DNA from: Mesorhizobium atlanticum
GTDB lineage: Bacteria; Pseudomonadota; Alphaproteobacteria; Rhizobiales; Rhizobiaceae
DNA length: 64,000 bases
Assembly: GCF_003289965.1 (NCBI RefSeq)
Contig: NZ_QMBQ01000004.1
Coordinates: 372,001-436,000, forward strand
Direction of reading: 5' to 3'
Shown piece by piece: positions 1 to 6,990 of the stretch; position 1 is the stretch's first letter; each line of letters begins with the position of its first letter. A model generated the notes under the pieces. It did no database searches. It saw nothing but the letters and a program-made list of their open reading frames with translations, and was not told the origin of the DNA. The position numbers were made by a program, and so were the translations under genes.

Positions 1-340
1 ACGCATATGACTGGGCATCCCCGGTCTCAAAATTTGCGTTCGCCACCTCCTCCGATCGCGCACGCTCCCTGGCCAGGGCGACAAGCGGCCGCGAGATGTC
101 GAGGCCGACACATCGGCCGTCATTGCCGACGCGGCGCGCCATCGCCAGGGTCGTGGCGCCGGCGCCGCAGCCGATGTCCAGGACGTTGCCTCCTTTTCCG
201 GGATAGCCGGCATCCACCACCAGGCTGGCGAACGGCGCCAGCATGCCGTCAAGGATGGGCTGCATCTCGACCCAGGCCTTTCCGCTGGCGTCGTTCCAGA
301 GAGCGGCTTGCTGTGTGTTCGGCTGCGCGGATTGCGGCAT
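1..340 (-). CDS. Class I SAM-dependent methyltransferase (3' end beyond window)
   Basis: The gene runs off the left edge, so only about 113 N-terminal residues are visible. Reading back from the ATG at 338-340, the protein begins MPQSAQPNTQQAALWNDASG. It then shows a glycine-rich SAM-binding motif, VLDIGCGAGATTLAMA, followed by an acidic loop, CVGLDISRPL, as in Rossmann-fold class I methyltransferases. The substrate cannot be told from this part. It lies downstream of and in the same direction as the LysR gene, with about 90 bp between them that contain half of a dispersed repeat. Confidence 0.8.
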   Translation of the reverse strand, partial: MPQSAQPNTQQAALWNDASGKAWVEMQPILDGMLAPFASLVVDAGYPGKGGNVLDIGCGAGATTLAMARRVGNDGRCVGLDISRPLVALARERARSEEVANANFETGDAQSYA

Positions 341-406
341 GGCGGACCTCGCTTTCAGTTTGCCCTCATCGATCGCTGCCGGCACTCTACGAGCTCAAGC
401 CGACAG

Positions 407-430
407 TTTCACACTTTATCCTGGAATTGC
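407..430. repeat. Half copy of a rhizobial palindromic repeat
   Basis: The segment reads like the right arm of the repeat at 55782-55821: both share CACACTTT followed by TCCTGGAATTGCT, with one base difference. It ends 1 bp before the LysR stop codon. The partner arm is not recognisable here, so this is a decayed or partial copy. Confidence 0.5.
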
Positions 431-431
431 T

Positions 432-1337
432 TCAGCGGCGCACCATGCGCTGCGACTGCGCAAGGCCGATGAAGTCGCGCGCGGCCTGGGGCAGGCCGGA
501 GCCGCGGCGCCAGACGGTGCCGACCTGGACGACCGGCAGCGAGCCGGAAATATCGCGCGATTCGATGCGGTCGCCTTCCAGCGACCAGGGCCGGTAGACG
601 AGGTCGGGCAGCAGCGCCACGCCGGCGCCGGTGGCGACAAGGCTGCGCACCGCTTCCACCGAACGCGTGCGGAAGGCGACATGGGGTCTCGCGCCGATCG
701 CCGACAGCAGCTTGCCGGTGTTCTCCTCGATCTCGTCGACGGTGAGCATGATCAGCGGCTCGGACGCGATATCGCCGATCGAGATGATGTCGGCGCTGGC
801 GAGCCTGTGGCTGAGCGGAATCCACAGCCTATAGGCCGAGACTTCCAGGATTTCCGACTGCAGCGCGGTGCGGTCGCGCAGGTTGGACGTGACCATGACG
901 GCAATGTCGAGCTTGCCGCCGACCAGAAGATGCTCGAGATAGTCGCCATTGTCCTCGATGGCGGAGACCTCGACGCCGGGATAGGCGCGGCGGTAGCGGG
1001 CGAGCAGATCCGACAGAACATAGCCGGCGACCAGTGAGGTGACGCCGAGCTGCAGGCGGCCGCCCACGGCGGCCTGCCCGCTGGAGAAAGAACGGCGCGC
1101 ATCCGAGACATCGGCCAGGATCTTGGTCGCGTGACGCAGGAACTGGTGGCCCTTGTGGGTGATGTTCAACCCGCGCGGATGGCGCTCGAAGAGCTCGACG
1201 CCGAGATCGCTCTCCAGTTCCTTGATCGCCTCGGTGACCGAGGATTGCGAAATCGACAGGTTCTGCGCGGCGCCCGAGACCGTGCCCTGCTCGGCAACGG
1301 CGACGAAGAACTGCAATTGGCGGATGGTGAAGGCCAT
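432..1337 (-). CDS. LysR-family transcriptional regulator
   Basis: A 301-residue protein of normal LysR length. An N-terminal winged helix-turn-helix covers residues 1-60 (MAFTIRQLQFFVAVAEQGTV, then SISQSSVTEAIKELE). The rest is a periplasmic-binding-protein-like effector domain. I chose the ATG at 1335-1337 because it sits where LysR proteins normally start; an upstream in-frame ATG at 1457 would add 40 unrelated residues. The ligand and target genes are unknown. It is not divergent from a metabolic gene, so the usual LysR guess from context does not apply. It follows the DedA gene on the same strand after 64 bp. Confidence 0.9.
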   Translation of the reverse strand: MAFTIRQLQFFVAVAEQGTVSGAAQNLSISQSSVTEAIKELESDLGVELFERHPRGLNITHKGHQFLRHATKILADVSDARRSFSSGQAAVGGRLQLGVTSLVAGYVLSDLLARYRRAYPGVEVSAIEDNGDYLEHLLVGGKLDIAVMVTSNLRDRTALQSEILEVSAYRLWIPLSHRLASADIISIGDIASEPLIMLTVDEIEENTGKLLSAIGARPHVAFRTRSVEAVRSLVATGAGVALLPDLVYRPWSLEGDRIESRDISGSLPVVQVGTVWRRGSGLPQAARDFIGLAQSQRMVRR

Positions 1338-1401
1338 GGCCGGACTAAACACCGGCGCGCGCGGGAAAGAAAGCGGGCAGCCTTGCCCGCTTTGTCTGGG
1401 C

Positions 1402-2019
1402 CTAGCCGCGCGCCGAACCCAAGCGTGGCCACCACAGGCGCCGATAGCGCAGTGCAAGCCAAGCCGTCATTTCCAGGAGAACCACGACGGTGATGATTCG
1501 AAAGGCGACGGCAAGGAGGTCGTGGCCGCTGTCGCGCATCGAATAGCCCGCGATCAGGAACCCGCTGTTCCACAGGGTTGCGCCAAGCAGCGTGGCAAGA
1601 GCGAATGGCAAGGCCGGCAGGCGCAGCGCTCCCGCCAGAATGGGCAGATAGTTGCGCACGGTGGGCACGAACTGAGCGACGAGCGACGCCATGACGTGAT
1701 TGCGGCGATAGGCCCGGGCGAAGCCGTCGTAGGTGGCCTGGCGCAGAAATATGTACCTGCCGAAACGTCCGACCAATGCATTGGCGCGCTCTGGCCCCAA
1801 CCGGCGGCCCATCGCATACCAGATCAGGCAGCCCGCCATGGATCCAAGAGTCGCCGCCGCCAGCAAGACACCGAGAGCCGCAATGTCCGGAGCCCAGATC
1901 ATACCCAGGAACAGCAGCAGCACATGCGACGGCGGCGCGGGCAGGATCTTTTCAGCGAAGGCGAGACAGGCGACACCAAGCAGGCCGAGACCCGTGATCG
2001 CGGACAATGGATCGGTCAT
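1402..2019 (-). CDS. DedA-family inner-membrane protein
   Basis: A 205-residue polytopic membrane protein with several hydrophobic stretches (about residues 7-22, 33-66, 110-135, 140-160 and 170-195). The DedA/SNARE-associated motif is visible at residues 117-130, FVPTVRNYLPILAG, with the conserved Arg122 and the Gly after it. DedA proteins are thought to act as lipid or undecaprenyl-phosphate scramblases coupled to proton flux. Its ATG overlaps the TGA of the PmtA-like gene upstream (ATGA), so the two are very likely translated together from one mRNA. Confidence 0.88.
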   Translation of the reverse strand: MTDPLSAITGLGLLGVACLAFAEKILPAPPSHVLLLFLGMIWAPDIAALGVLLAAATLGSMAGCLIWYAMGRRLGPERANALVGRFGRYIFLRQATYDGFARAYRRNHVMASLVAQFVPTVRNYLPILAGALRLPALPFALATLLGATLWNSGFLIAGYSMRDSGHDLLAVAFRIITVVVLLEMTAWLALRYRRLWWPRLGSARG

Positions 2020-2615
2020 GCGAAGCGCCAGTCGTAGCTCTCGGTGGTTTTGATTCTGACGATACGAAAGACCGTGGCAGGCGGAAGATTGCGAAACGTG
2101 CGACCGACCCGCGTGGCTTGCAGATCCAGCCTGTCGAGCACCGATTGGTCGATCGGGCAGCGCCTGCCGTAGGTGAACTGATACAACGCGCCGCCCGGCC
2201 GAAGATTGGCGAAGACGCCTTCGAGAATGGCGTGGGCCTTGCGCGGCGCTATCGACAGGAAGGGCAGACCGCTGACCGCGGCGCCAACGACCGGACCCTC
2301 GAAAAGCTGCAGATGGCGAAGGCTTGCGGCATCCATCTCGAACGTGCGGGCCTTCGGAAAGCGCTGGTTGAGCAAGGCGGCAAAATCGGCGCCCGACTCG
2401 ATCAGCGTCAAATCCTCTTCCTTGACGCCGCGTGCCAGCAGCGCCCGCGTGAACGGTCCGGTACCGGGACCAAGCTCAAGCACAGGGCCCGTGTCCGGGC
2501 CGATGTCGCGCGTCATCAGCGCCGCCAGGCTGGCGCTGGATGGTGTGACCGAAGCAACCCGGAGCGGCGCGGCGACCCACGCCATAAGGAAAGACAAAGC
2601 GTCATTTGCAGGCAT
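2016..2615 (-). CDS. pmtA: Phospholipid N-methyltransferase-like protein (PmtA type)
   Basis: A 199-residue SAM-dependent methyltransferase. Motif I, VLELGPGTGPFTRALL, is at about residues 45-60. The flanking segments, SVTPSSASLA near residue 23-32 and SGLPFLSIAP near 115-124, resemble the PmtA family, which methylates phosphatidylethanolamine towards phosphatidylcholine in rhizobia. The length matches that family (about 200 residues). The start at 2613-2615 is preceded by GAGGT; longer in-frame extensions upstream are not protein-like. It overlaps DedA by 4 bp, which supports a membrane-lipid role. The alternative is an rRNA adenine methyltransferase-like protein, so the symbol is given with moderate confidence. 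Confidence 0.75.
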   Translation of the reverse strand: MPANDALSFLMAWVAAPLRVASVTPSSASLAALMTRDIGPDTGPVLELGPGTGPFTRALLARGVKEEDLTLIESGADFAALLNQRFPKARTFEMDAASLRHLQLFEGPVVGAAVSGLPFLSIAPRKAHAILEGVFANLRPGGALYQFTYGRRCPIDQSVLDRLDLQATRVGRTFRNLPPATVFRIVRIKTTESYDWRFA

Positions 2616-2830
2616 ATTGACCTCGTTGCTCGCGCGGGCGATTCGCTCACCCGGCATTCGACGAGGCGCTGTTTGCAGCGACTGGATTGCATGGACATTG
2701 CGAAACGCCGGGCCTGCTAAGAAAGCGTAAGCCCCGCCGGCAGCGAGAACTGGCGCCATGTTCACGCAATCCTCGCGCGGTAGCCGGCCGGCAAAAGGTT
2801 GTAACAAGTCGCGACCGTGAGGGGTCTTCA

Positions 2831-3505
2831 ATGCGTATCCTGCTGGTCGAGGACGAGCCGGAAATGGTTTCGGCGCTGCGGGCGGCGCTGAGGCGGCACG
2901 ACATGGTGGTCGACCATGCCGGCTCGCTGCTGGAAGCGGAAGGCTTCGTCGCCGTCGACGGCTATGACGCGATCCTGCTCGACCGGCAGTTGCCAGACGG
3001 CGACGGGCTGACGCTGGTGCCGAAGCTTCGCGCCGCCAGGAACACGACGCCGGTGCTGATGCTGACGGCCCGGGGCGACACCGCCGACAAGGTCGACGGG
3101 CTCGACATGGGCGCCGATGACTATCTGGCCAAGCCTTTCGCCTTCGAGGAACTGCTGGCGCGGCTGAGAGCATTGCTGAGACGCCCGGCGGCGATCGAGA
3201 CGCAGACCATCCGCGCCGGCCACCTTTCGCTCGACGTCGGCCACCGCGAGGCCTCGATCCGCGGCGCGCCGCTCGCCCTGCCGCGCCGCGAATTGCTGGT
3301 GCTGGAAGCGCTGATGCGGCGAACGGGGCGCATGGTGCAGCGCGAAGCCCTGATGGAGGCCGTGTTCGGGCTGGACGACGAGATCCAGTCCAACGCGCTC
3401 GACACCCATGTCTCGCGGCTGCGCCGCAAGCTGACGGAAGCCGACAGCGGGGTCGTCATCAACGGCATACGGGGTGTCGGCTACCTGCTGCGCGAGACCA
3501 CATGA
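2831..3505 (+). CDS. OmpR-family response regulator
   Basis: A 224-residue two-component response regulator. The receiver domain (1-115) has acidic residues at 7-9, the phospho-acceptor Asp51 in AILLDRQLPDGDG, Thr79 and Lys101 in YLAKPF. The C-terminal half (about 125-222) is the winged-helix DNA-binding domain, ending GIRGVGYLLRE. The ATG at 2831 is where the receiver fold begins; in-frame sequence upstream is non-coding. The last 4 bp overlap the histidine kinase (ATGA), so the pair is one operon, divergent from the pmtA-dedA unit. Confidence 0.93.
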   Translation: MRILLVEDEPEMVSALRAALRRHDMVVDHAGSLLEAEGFVAVDGYDAILLDRQLPDGDGLTLVPKLRAARNTTPVLMLTARGDTADKVDGLDMGADDYLAKPFAFEELLARLRALLRRPAAIETQTIRAGHLSLDVGHREASIRGAPLALPRRELLVLEALMRRTGRMVQREALMEAVFGLDDEIQSNALDTHVSRLRRKLTEADSGVVINGIRGVGYLLRETT

Positions 3506-4854
3506 GCCTCGTGTGGCCGCGTTCGCTGAAATGGAGCCTGGTGCTGCGCATCGCCATCCTGCAATGCGTGATGCTGACGCTGATCATCGCCGGCATCATC
3601 GGCGCAATGCTCGCCACCGGGATCATTCCGCACGACTATGAGGACGGCACGATGGATGTGCTGGCGGATGCAGTGACGCGCGACGCCAACGGCGCGCTCG
3701 TGCTCAAGGAAAATTCCGATCTGGCCAAGCTGCGGTCGGATGTCCCGGATCTCTGGTTCATCATCCGCGACAAGCAAGGGCACCGGCTTCAGGAAGGGAC
3801 GGTGCCGGCTGCCTACCAGCCCTTCGTCGGGCTGCTGGACAACATCAGCGATGCCCGCATCGACCTTGCCATCGGCGAGGCCGCGCCGCCGGGCGGCAAG
3901 ATCCGCTGGACCGACACGGCGGCCGGCAATGTCCAGATCATGAGCGGCACGAAGGGGAAACTTGCTTTGCTTCGGGTGCTTGGACAGGCGCCAAATCTTT
4001 TTCTATGGGGGATAATGCCGCTGGCCGGGCTGATGGCGCTCGCCACGCTGTTTGCGACTCCCTGGGTGGTGCGCGGCGCGCTCTCCGGTCTCGGGCGTGC
4101 GGCCAAGGCGGCCGGCCAGATCGAGATCGACAAACGCGGCGTGCAGTTGCCCCTGGACGGCGTGCCGAAGGAAGTCACGCCGCTGGTCGACGCGGTCAAC
4201 GCGGCCTTGTCGCGCCTCGATGCCGGTTACGCGCGGCACAAGCGCTTCCTGACCGATGCCGCGCATGAGCTCAGAACGCCGGTCGCCATCCTCAACACGC
4301 GGCTCGCCGCGCTGCCGGCAACGCCGGAGCGTGCGCGCCTCCTGCAGGACGCCGCGCGGCTGTCGACGCTTGCCGACCAGTTGCTCGACCTGCAGCGACT
4401 CGATCGCCAGGCCGAGCATTTCGGGCCGGTCGACCTGGTCGCCATCGCGCGCAACGTCGTGATCGACCTGGCGCCGATGGCCTTCGCCGCCGGCTACGAA
4501 ATGTCGTTCGAGCCGGCTCGGGAAAAGCTCATCGTGCGCGGCGACCGCACGGCGATCGAGCGCGCCGTGACCAACCTCGTCCAGAACGCGATCGACCATG
4601 GCGGCAAGGCCGGCCGGATCACCATCAGCGTGAGCCCGCCCGCGGTGATCGAAGTGCTGGACGAAGGCGGCGGCGTGCCGCCGTCCGAGCGCGAGCGCAT
4701 CTTCGAGCCCTTCTACCGCTTGCACCCCCAGGATCACGGCGCCGGCCTCGGCCTCAACCTTGTCCGCGACCTGATGCAGCTGCATGGCGGCAAGGTCGAG
4801 GTGCTCGACGGCGAGTCCGGCGGTGCCTGTTTCCGGATGATTTTTCCGGCCTGA
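3502..4854 (+). CDS. Two-component sensor histidine kinase
   Basis: A 450-residue membrane sensor kinase. A transmembrane helix lies at about 15-42, a periplasmic sensor region at 43-165 and a second helix at about 168-188. A HAMP-like linker follows, then the H-box FLTDAAHELRTPVAIL with phospho-acceptor His255, the N-box NLVQNAIDHG (Asn362) and the G-boxes VLDEGGGVP and GAGLGLNLV. It is translationally coupled to the response regulator before it. The signal sensed is unknown; the small sensor domain shows no recognisable family by eye. Confidence 0.92.
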   Translation: MSLVWPRSLKWSLVLRIAILQCVMLTLIIAGIIGAMLATGIIPHDYEDGTMDVLADAVTRDANGALVLKENSDLAKLRSDVPDLWFIIRDKQGHRLQEGTVPAAYQPFVGLLDNISDARIDLAIGEAAPPGGKIRWTDTAAGNVQIMSGTKGKLALLRVLGQAPNLFLWGIMPLAGLMALATLFATPWVVRGALSGLGRAAKAAGQIEIDKRGVQLPLDGVPKEVTPLVDAVNAALSRLDAGYARHKRFLTDAAHELRTPVAILNTRLAALPATPERARLLQDAARLSTLADQLLDLQRLDRQAEHFGPVDLVAIARNVVIDLAPMAFAAGYEMSFEPAREKLIVRGDRTAIERAVTNLVQNAIDHGGKAGRITISVSPPAVIEVLDEGGGVPPSERERIFEPFYRLHPQDHGAGLGLNLVRDLMQLHGGKVEVLDGESGGACFRMIFPA

Positions 4855-4951
4855 CACCGGGTCGGTCGCTGCGGCAGTCCAGCGCCATGGCCGGCGTCGC
4901 GGCGCACAAGTGGCCGCTGTTCGGGTAGCTCTTACTGTTTCCCGGGTGGAG

Positions 4952-5716
4952 TCAGGCCGTCGCAATGGTCAGGCGCGCGCCGGCCCGGCTCAGCGCGGCG
5001 GCTATGTCGGGCGGCGGCGGCTGGTCGGTGGCGAGCTCGGAAAAGCCGTCGAAGCCGCAAACCCTGACCAGCCCCTGGCGGCCGAACTTGGTGTGGTCGG
5101 TGACGACCAGCGAGCGCTGGCCGCGCGACAGCACCATGCGGGCGAACTCCGCTTCCTCCAGCTCGTAGTCGGTCAGGCCGGCGTCGGCGTCGACCGCGCC
5201 GATCGAGATCACCGCATGATCGACCGAAAAGCGGCTGACGAACTCGATCGCGGAAATGCCGAAGGCAGCGCCTGAATCGCTGCGCAGCTCGCCGCCGGCC
5301 ATATAGACCTTATTGCCGTTCACCGTCGCCAGCGTGCGGGCAATGTCGGAGGAATTGGTGACCACCGTCAGCCGGCGATGGCCAAGCAGCTCTCGCGCGA
5401 GGAACGATGTGGTCGTGCCGGTGTCGAGCATGATCGCCTCGCCATCGCGGATCGTGGCCGCGACCATCCTGGCGATCAGGCGCTTGGCTTCGGCATTCTC
5501 GCGCATGCGGCGCTCGAACGGCGCCTCGCCCACCATCGAGGCAAGGCCGACCGCGCCGTGCATCTTCAGCACCGATCCGTCATCGGCGAGCGGCTTGACG
5601 TCGCGCCGCACCGTTTCCTGCGAGACGCCGAGACGTTCGGCAAGGCTGGCTATGGTGATCGTGCCCTCCTCGCCGAGGAGCCGCAGGATTTCGCCATGCC
5701 GTTTCGAATGGATCAT
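4952..5716 (-). CDS. DeoR/GlpR-family transcriptional repressor
   Basis: A 254-residue regulator. The N-terminal helix-turn-helix is at about 15-45 (IASLAERLGVSQETVRRDV), the DeoR hallmark. The C-terminal sugar-phosphate isomerase-like sensor domain includes DTGTTTSFLA and TVVTNSSDIA. I chose the ATG at 5714-5716; in-frame ATGs further upstream (to 5800) would add 28 residues and run through a plus-strand promoter. The gene is divergent from the kinase/dehydrogenase operon starting at 6106. By the usual arrangement it probably controls that operon, but this is inference. DeoR proteins generally sense phosphorylated sugars or related metabolites, which fits the neighbouring phosphotransferase genes. 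Confidence 0.9.
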   Translation of the reverse strand: MIHSKRHGEILRLLGEEGTITIASLAERLGVSQETVRRDVKPLADDGSVLKMHGAVGLASMVGEAPFERRMRENAEAKRLIARMVAATIRDGEAIMLDTGTTTSFLARELLGHRRLTVVTNSSDIARTLATVNGNKVYMAGGELRSDSGAAFGISAIEFVSRFSVDHAVISIGAVDADAGLTDYELEEAEFARMVLSRGQRSLVVTDHTKFGRQGLVRVCGFDGFSELATDQPPPPDIAAALSRAGARLTIATA

Positions 5717-5750
5717 GTGGATGTCCGGGATTTTGACCGAATTTAAGGCT

Positions 5751-5781
5751 TTGACAACGCTTTGAAAGGAGTTGCTTATAT
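5751..5781 (+). promoter_or_regulatory. Candidate sigma-70 promoter for the 6106 operon
   Basis: TTGACA at 5751-5756 is followed after 18-19 bp by CTTATAT (5775-5781). This is a good match to a housekeeping promoter reading rightward. The predicted start near 5788 would give a leader of about 318 nt before the kinase gene. The site overlaps the region immediately upstream of the DeoR start. A direct repeat of GCTTTG (5748-5753 and 5759-5764) overlaps the -35 and could be an operator. Confidence 0.5.
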
Positions 5782-5865
5782 TTTCGGGCAAAACACCCAA
5801 AAAAGGTCACAGCTTTTGATTGACAGCTCTGCCACCACGGCATGAGAGTGGTTGCAAGTCACAAG

Positions 5866-6058
5866 GGCTCGGAACTGCTAAGGGAGGGTGATGGCAGAGC
5901 CGCAACCTGGTGAACAGATCGTCTGGAGTGAACCAGACTCGAGCTTTTATCGAATCCGCGGGGGCGGATGCCGGGATCCTAAACCTGGCCAAGGGGCTCG
6001 TCGGTGCGGTGCGGGATACCGATCCTGGCGTCTCGCACCGACGAGGCTTTCTTATTTT
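5866..6058 (+). ncRNA. Structured leader RNA, candidate riboswitch/attenuator or sRNA
   Basis: Five consecutive stem-loops fill this otherwise gene-free stretch (5717-6105). (1) GGCTC with a TGC extension (5866-5878) pairs with GCAGAGCC (5894-5901), exposing a purine-rich loop that includes AGGGAGG. (2) GTCTGG/CCAGAC at 5921-5938. (3) ATCCGC/GCGGAT at 5954-5969. (4) GCCGGG/CCTGGC at 5970-5989. (5) A perfect 12-bp stem, CTCGTCGGTGCG (5997-6008) with CGCACCGACGAG (6034-6045), followed by the T-rich tract CTTTCTTATTTTGT. The last looks like an intrinsic terminator. I do not recognise the class: the glycine, TPP and cobalamin consensus cores are not visible. Confidence 0.5.
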
Positions 6059-6060
6059 GT
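5997..6060 (+). terminator. Terminator-like hairpin inside the leader of the 6106 operon
   Basis: A 12-bp perfect inverted repeat with a 25-nt loop, followed by a pyrimidine tract with seven T in the last ten bases (6051-6060). It lies 46 bp before the start of the kinase gene. It would therefore stop transcription before the operon unless read-through or an alternative fold occurs. Confidence 0.55.
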
Positions 6061-6105
6061 CCCATCGTCGTTTTCCATGGGACCGGTTGAGGCCGGAGCG
6101 AAGCC

Positions 6106-6990
6106 GTGAGCGCCGAAAACCGAATCCGCGCCTTGCCGTGCTGGAACGGCAGCATCGAGATCGAGCCGCTGCCGGGCGGCCTCAGCAACTCCAATTTTGT
6201 CGTCACGGATGCGGCCGGGCGGCATGTCGTTCGCTTCGGCCAGGACTTCCCGTTCCATCATGTCTTTCGCGAGCGCGAGGTGATGACGGCGCGGGCGGCG
6301 CACGCGGCTGGATTCGCGCCGGCCGTCCACTATTCCGAGCCCGGCATTCTGGTGACGGCGTTTCTGGGGGCGAAGACCTTTCTCGGCGAGGACGTGCGCG
6401 CCAATCTCGGTCGCGTGGCGGCGCTGCTGCGCGCCTTCCATCGCGAGATGCCGAACCATGTCTCCGGCGCCGGCTTCATGTTCTGGGTGTTCCACGTCAT
6501 CCGCGACTATGCACGCACGCTGGACGAAGGCGGCAGCCGCAAGAAGGATCAGTTGCCGCGCTACCTTTCGCTGGCCGACGAGCTCGAGCGGGCGCAAAAA
6601 CTGCTGCCGATCGTCTTCGGCCACAACGATCTTTTGCCGGCCAATATCCTCGACGACGGCAAACGGCTGTGGCTGATCGATTTCGAATATGCCGGCTTCA
6701 ACACGGCGATGTTCGATCTTGCCGGCGCCGCCTCCAACGCCGGCTTGAACGATGACGAATCCTTCGCCTTCCTGACCGCCTATTTCATGAAGGAGCCGGA
6801 CAGCGAGATCCGCCGTTCGCACGCCGCCATGCAATGCGCCTCGCTGCTGCGCGAGGCGATGTGGAGCATGGTCTCCGAACTCTACCTCGACGCGCCCGGC
6901 ATCGACTACGTCGCCTATACCGAGGAGAACCTCGTGCGGCTTGATGCGGCGCTCGATAACTACCGGACGAAATACGGACCAAAGTCATGA
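6106..6990 (+). CDS. Choline-kinase-family phosphotransferase
   Basis: A 294-residue protein of the APH/choline kinase fold, starting at GTG. Near the N-terminus PLPGGLSNSNFVV matches the nucleotide loop of choline/ethanolamine kinases. The catalytic Brenner motif HNDLLPANIL (H-x-D-x4-N) and the metal-binding IDFEYAG are both present about two thirds along. It likely phosphorylates a small alcohol or amino-alcohol in the cytoplasm. The stop overlaps the next gene's ATG by 4 bp (ATGA), so it is coupled to the dimethylglycine/sarcosine dehydrogenase. A second, divergent member of the family lies at 10188. The substrate is not known; the link to methylated amines is inferred from the neighbour. 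Confidence 0.88.
   Translation: MSAENRIRALPCWNGSIEIEPLPGGLSNSNFVVTDAAGRHVVRFGQDFPFHHVFREREVMTARAAHAAGFAPAVHYSEPGILVTAFLGAKTFLGEDVRANLGRVAALLRAFHREMPNHVSGAGFMFWVFHVIRDYARTLDEGGSRKKDQLPRYLSLADELERAQKLLPIVFGHNDLLPANILDDGKRLWLIDFEYAGFNTAMFDLAGAASNAGLNDDESFAFLTAYFMKEPDSEIRRSHAAMQCASLLREAMWSMVSELYLDAPGIDYVAYTEENLVRLDAALDNYRTKYGPKS

Noticed and set aside
5866..6058. Glycine, TPP or cobalamin riboswitch in the leader
   Set aside because: The expected conserved cores are not seen. The region is reported only as an unclassified structured RNA.
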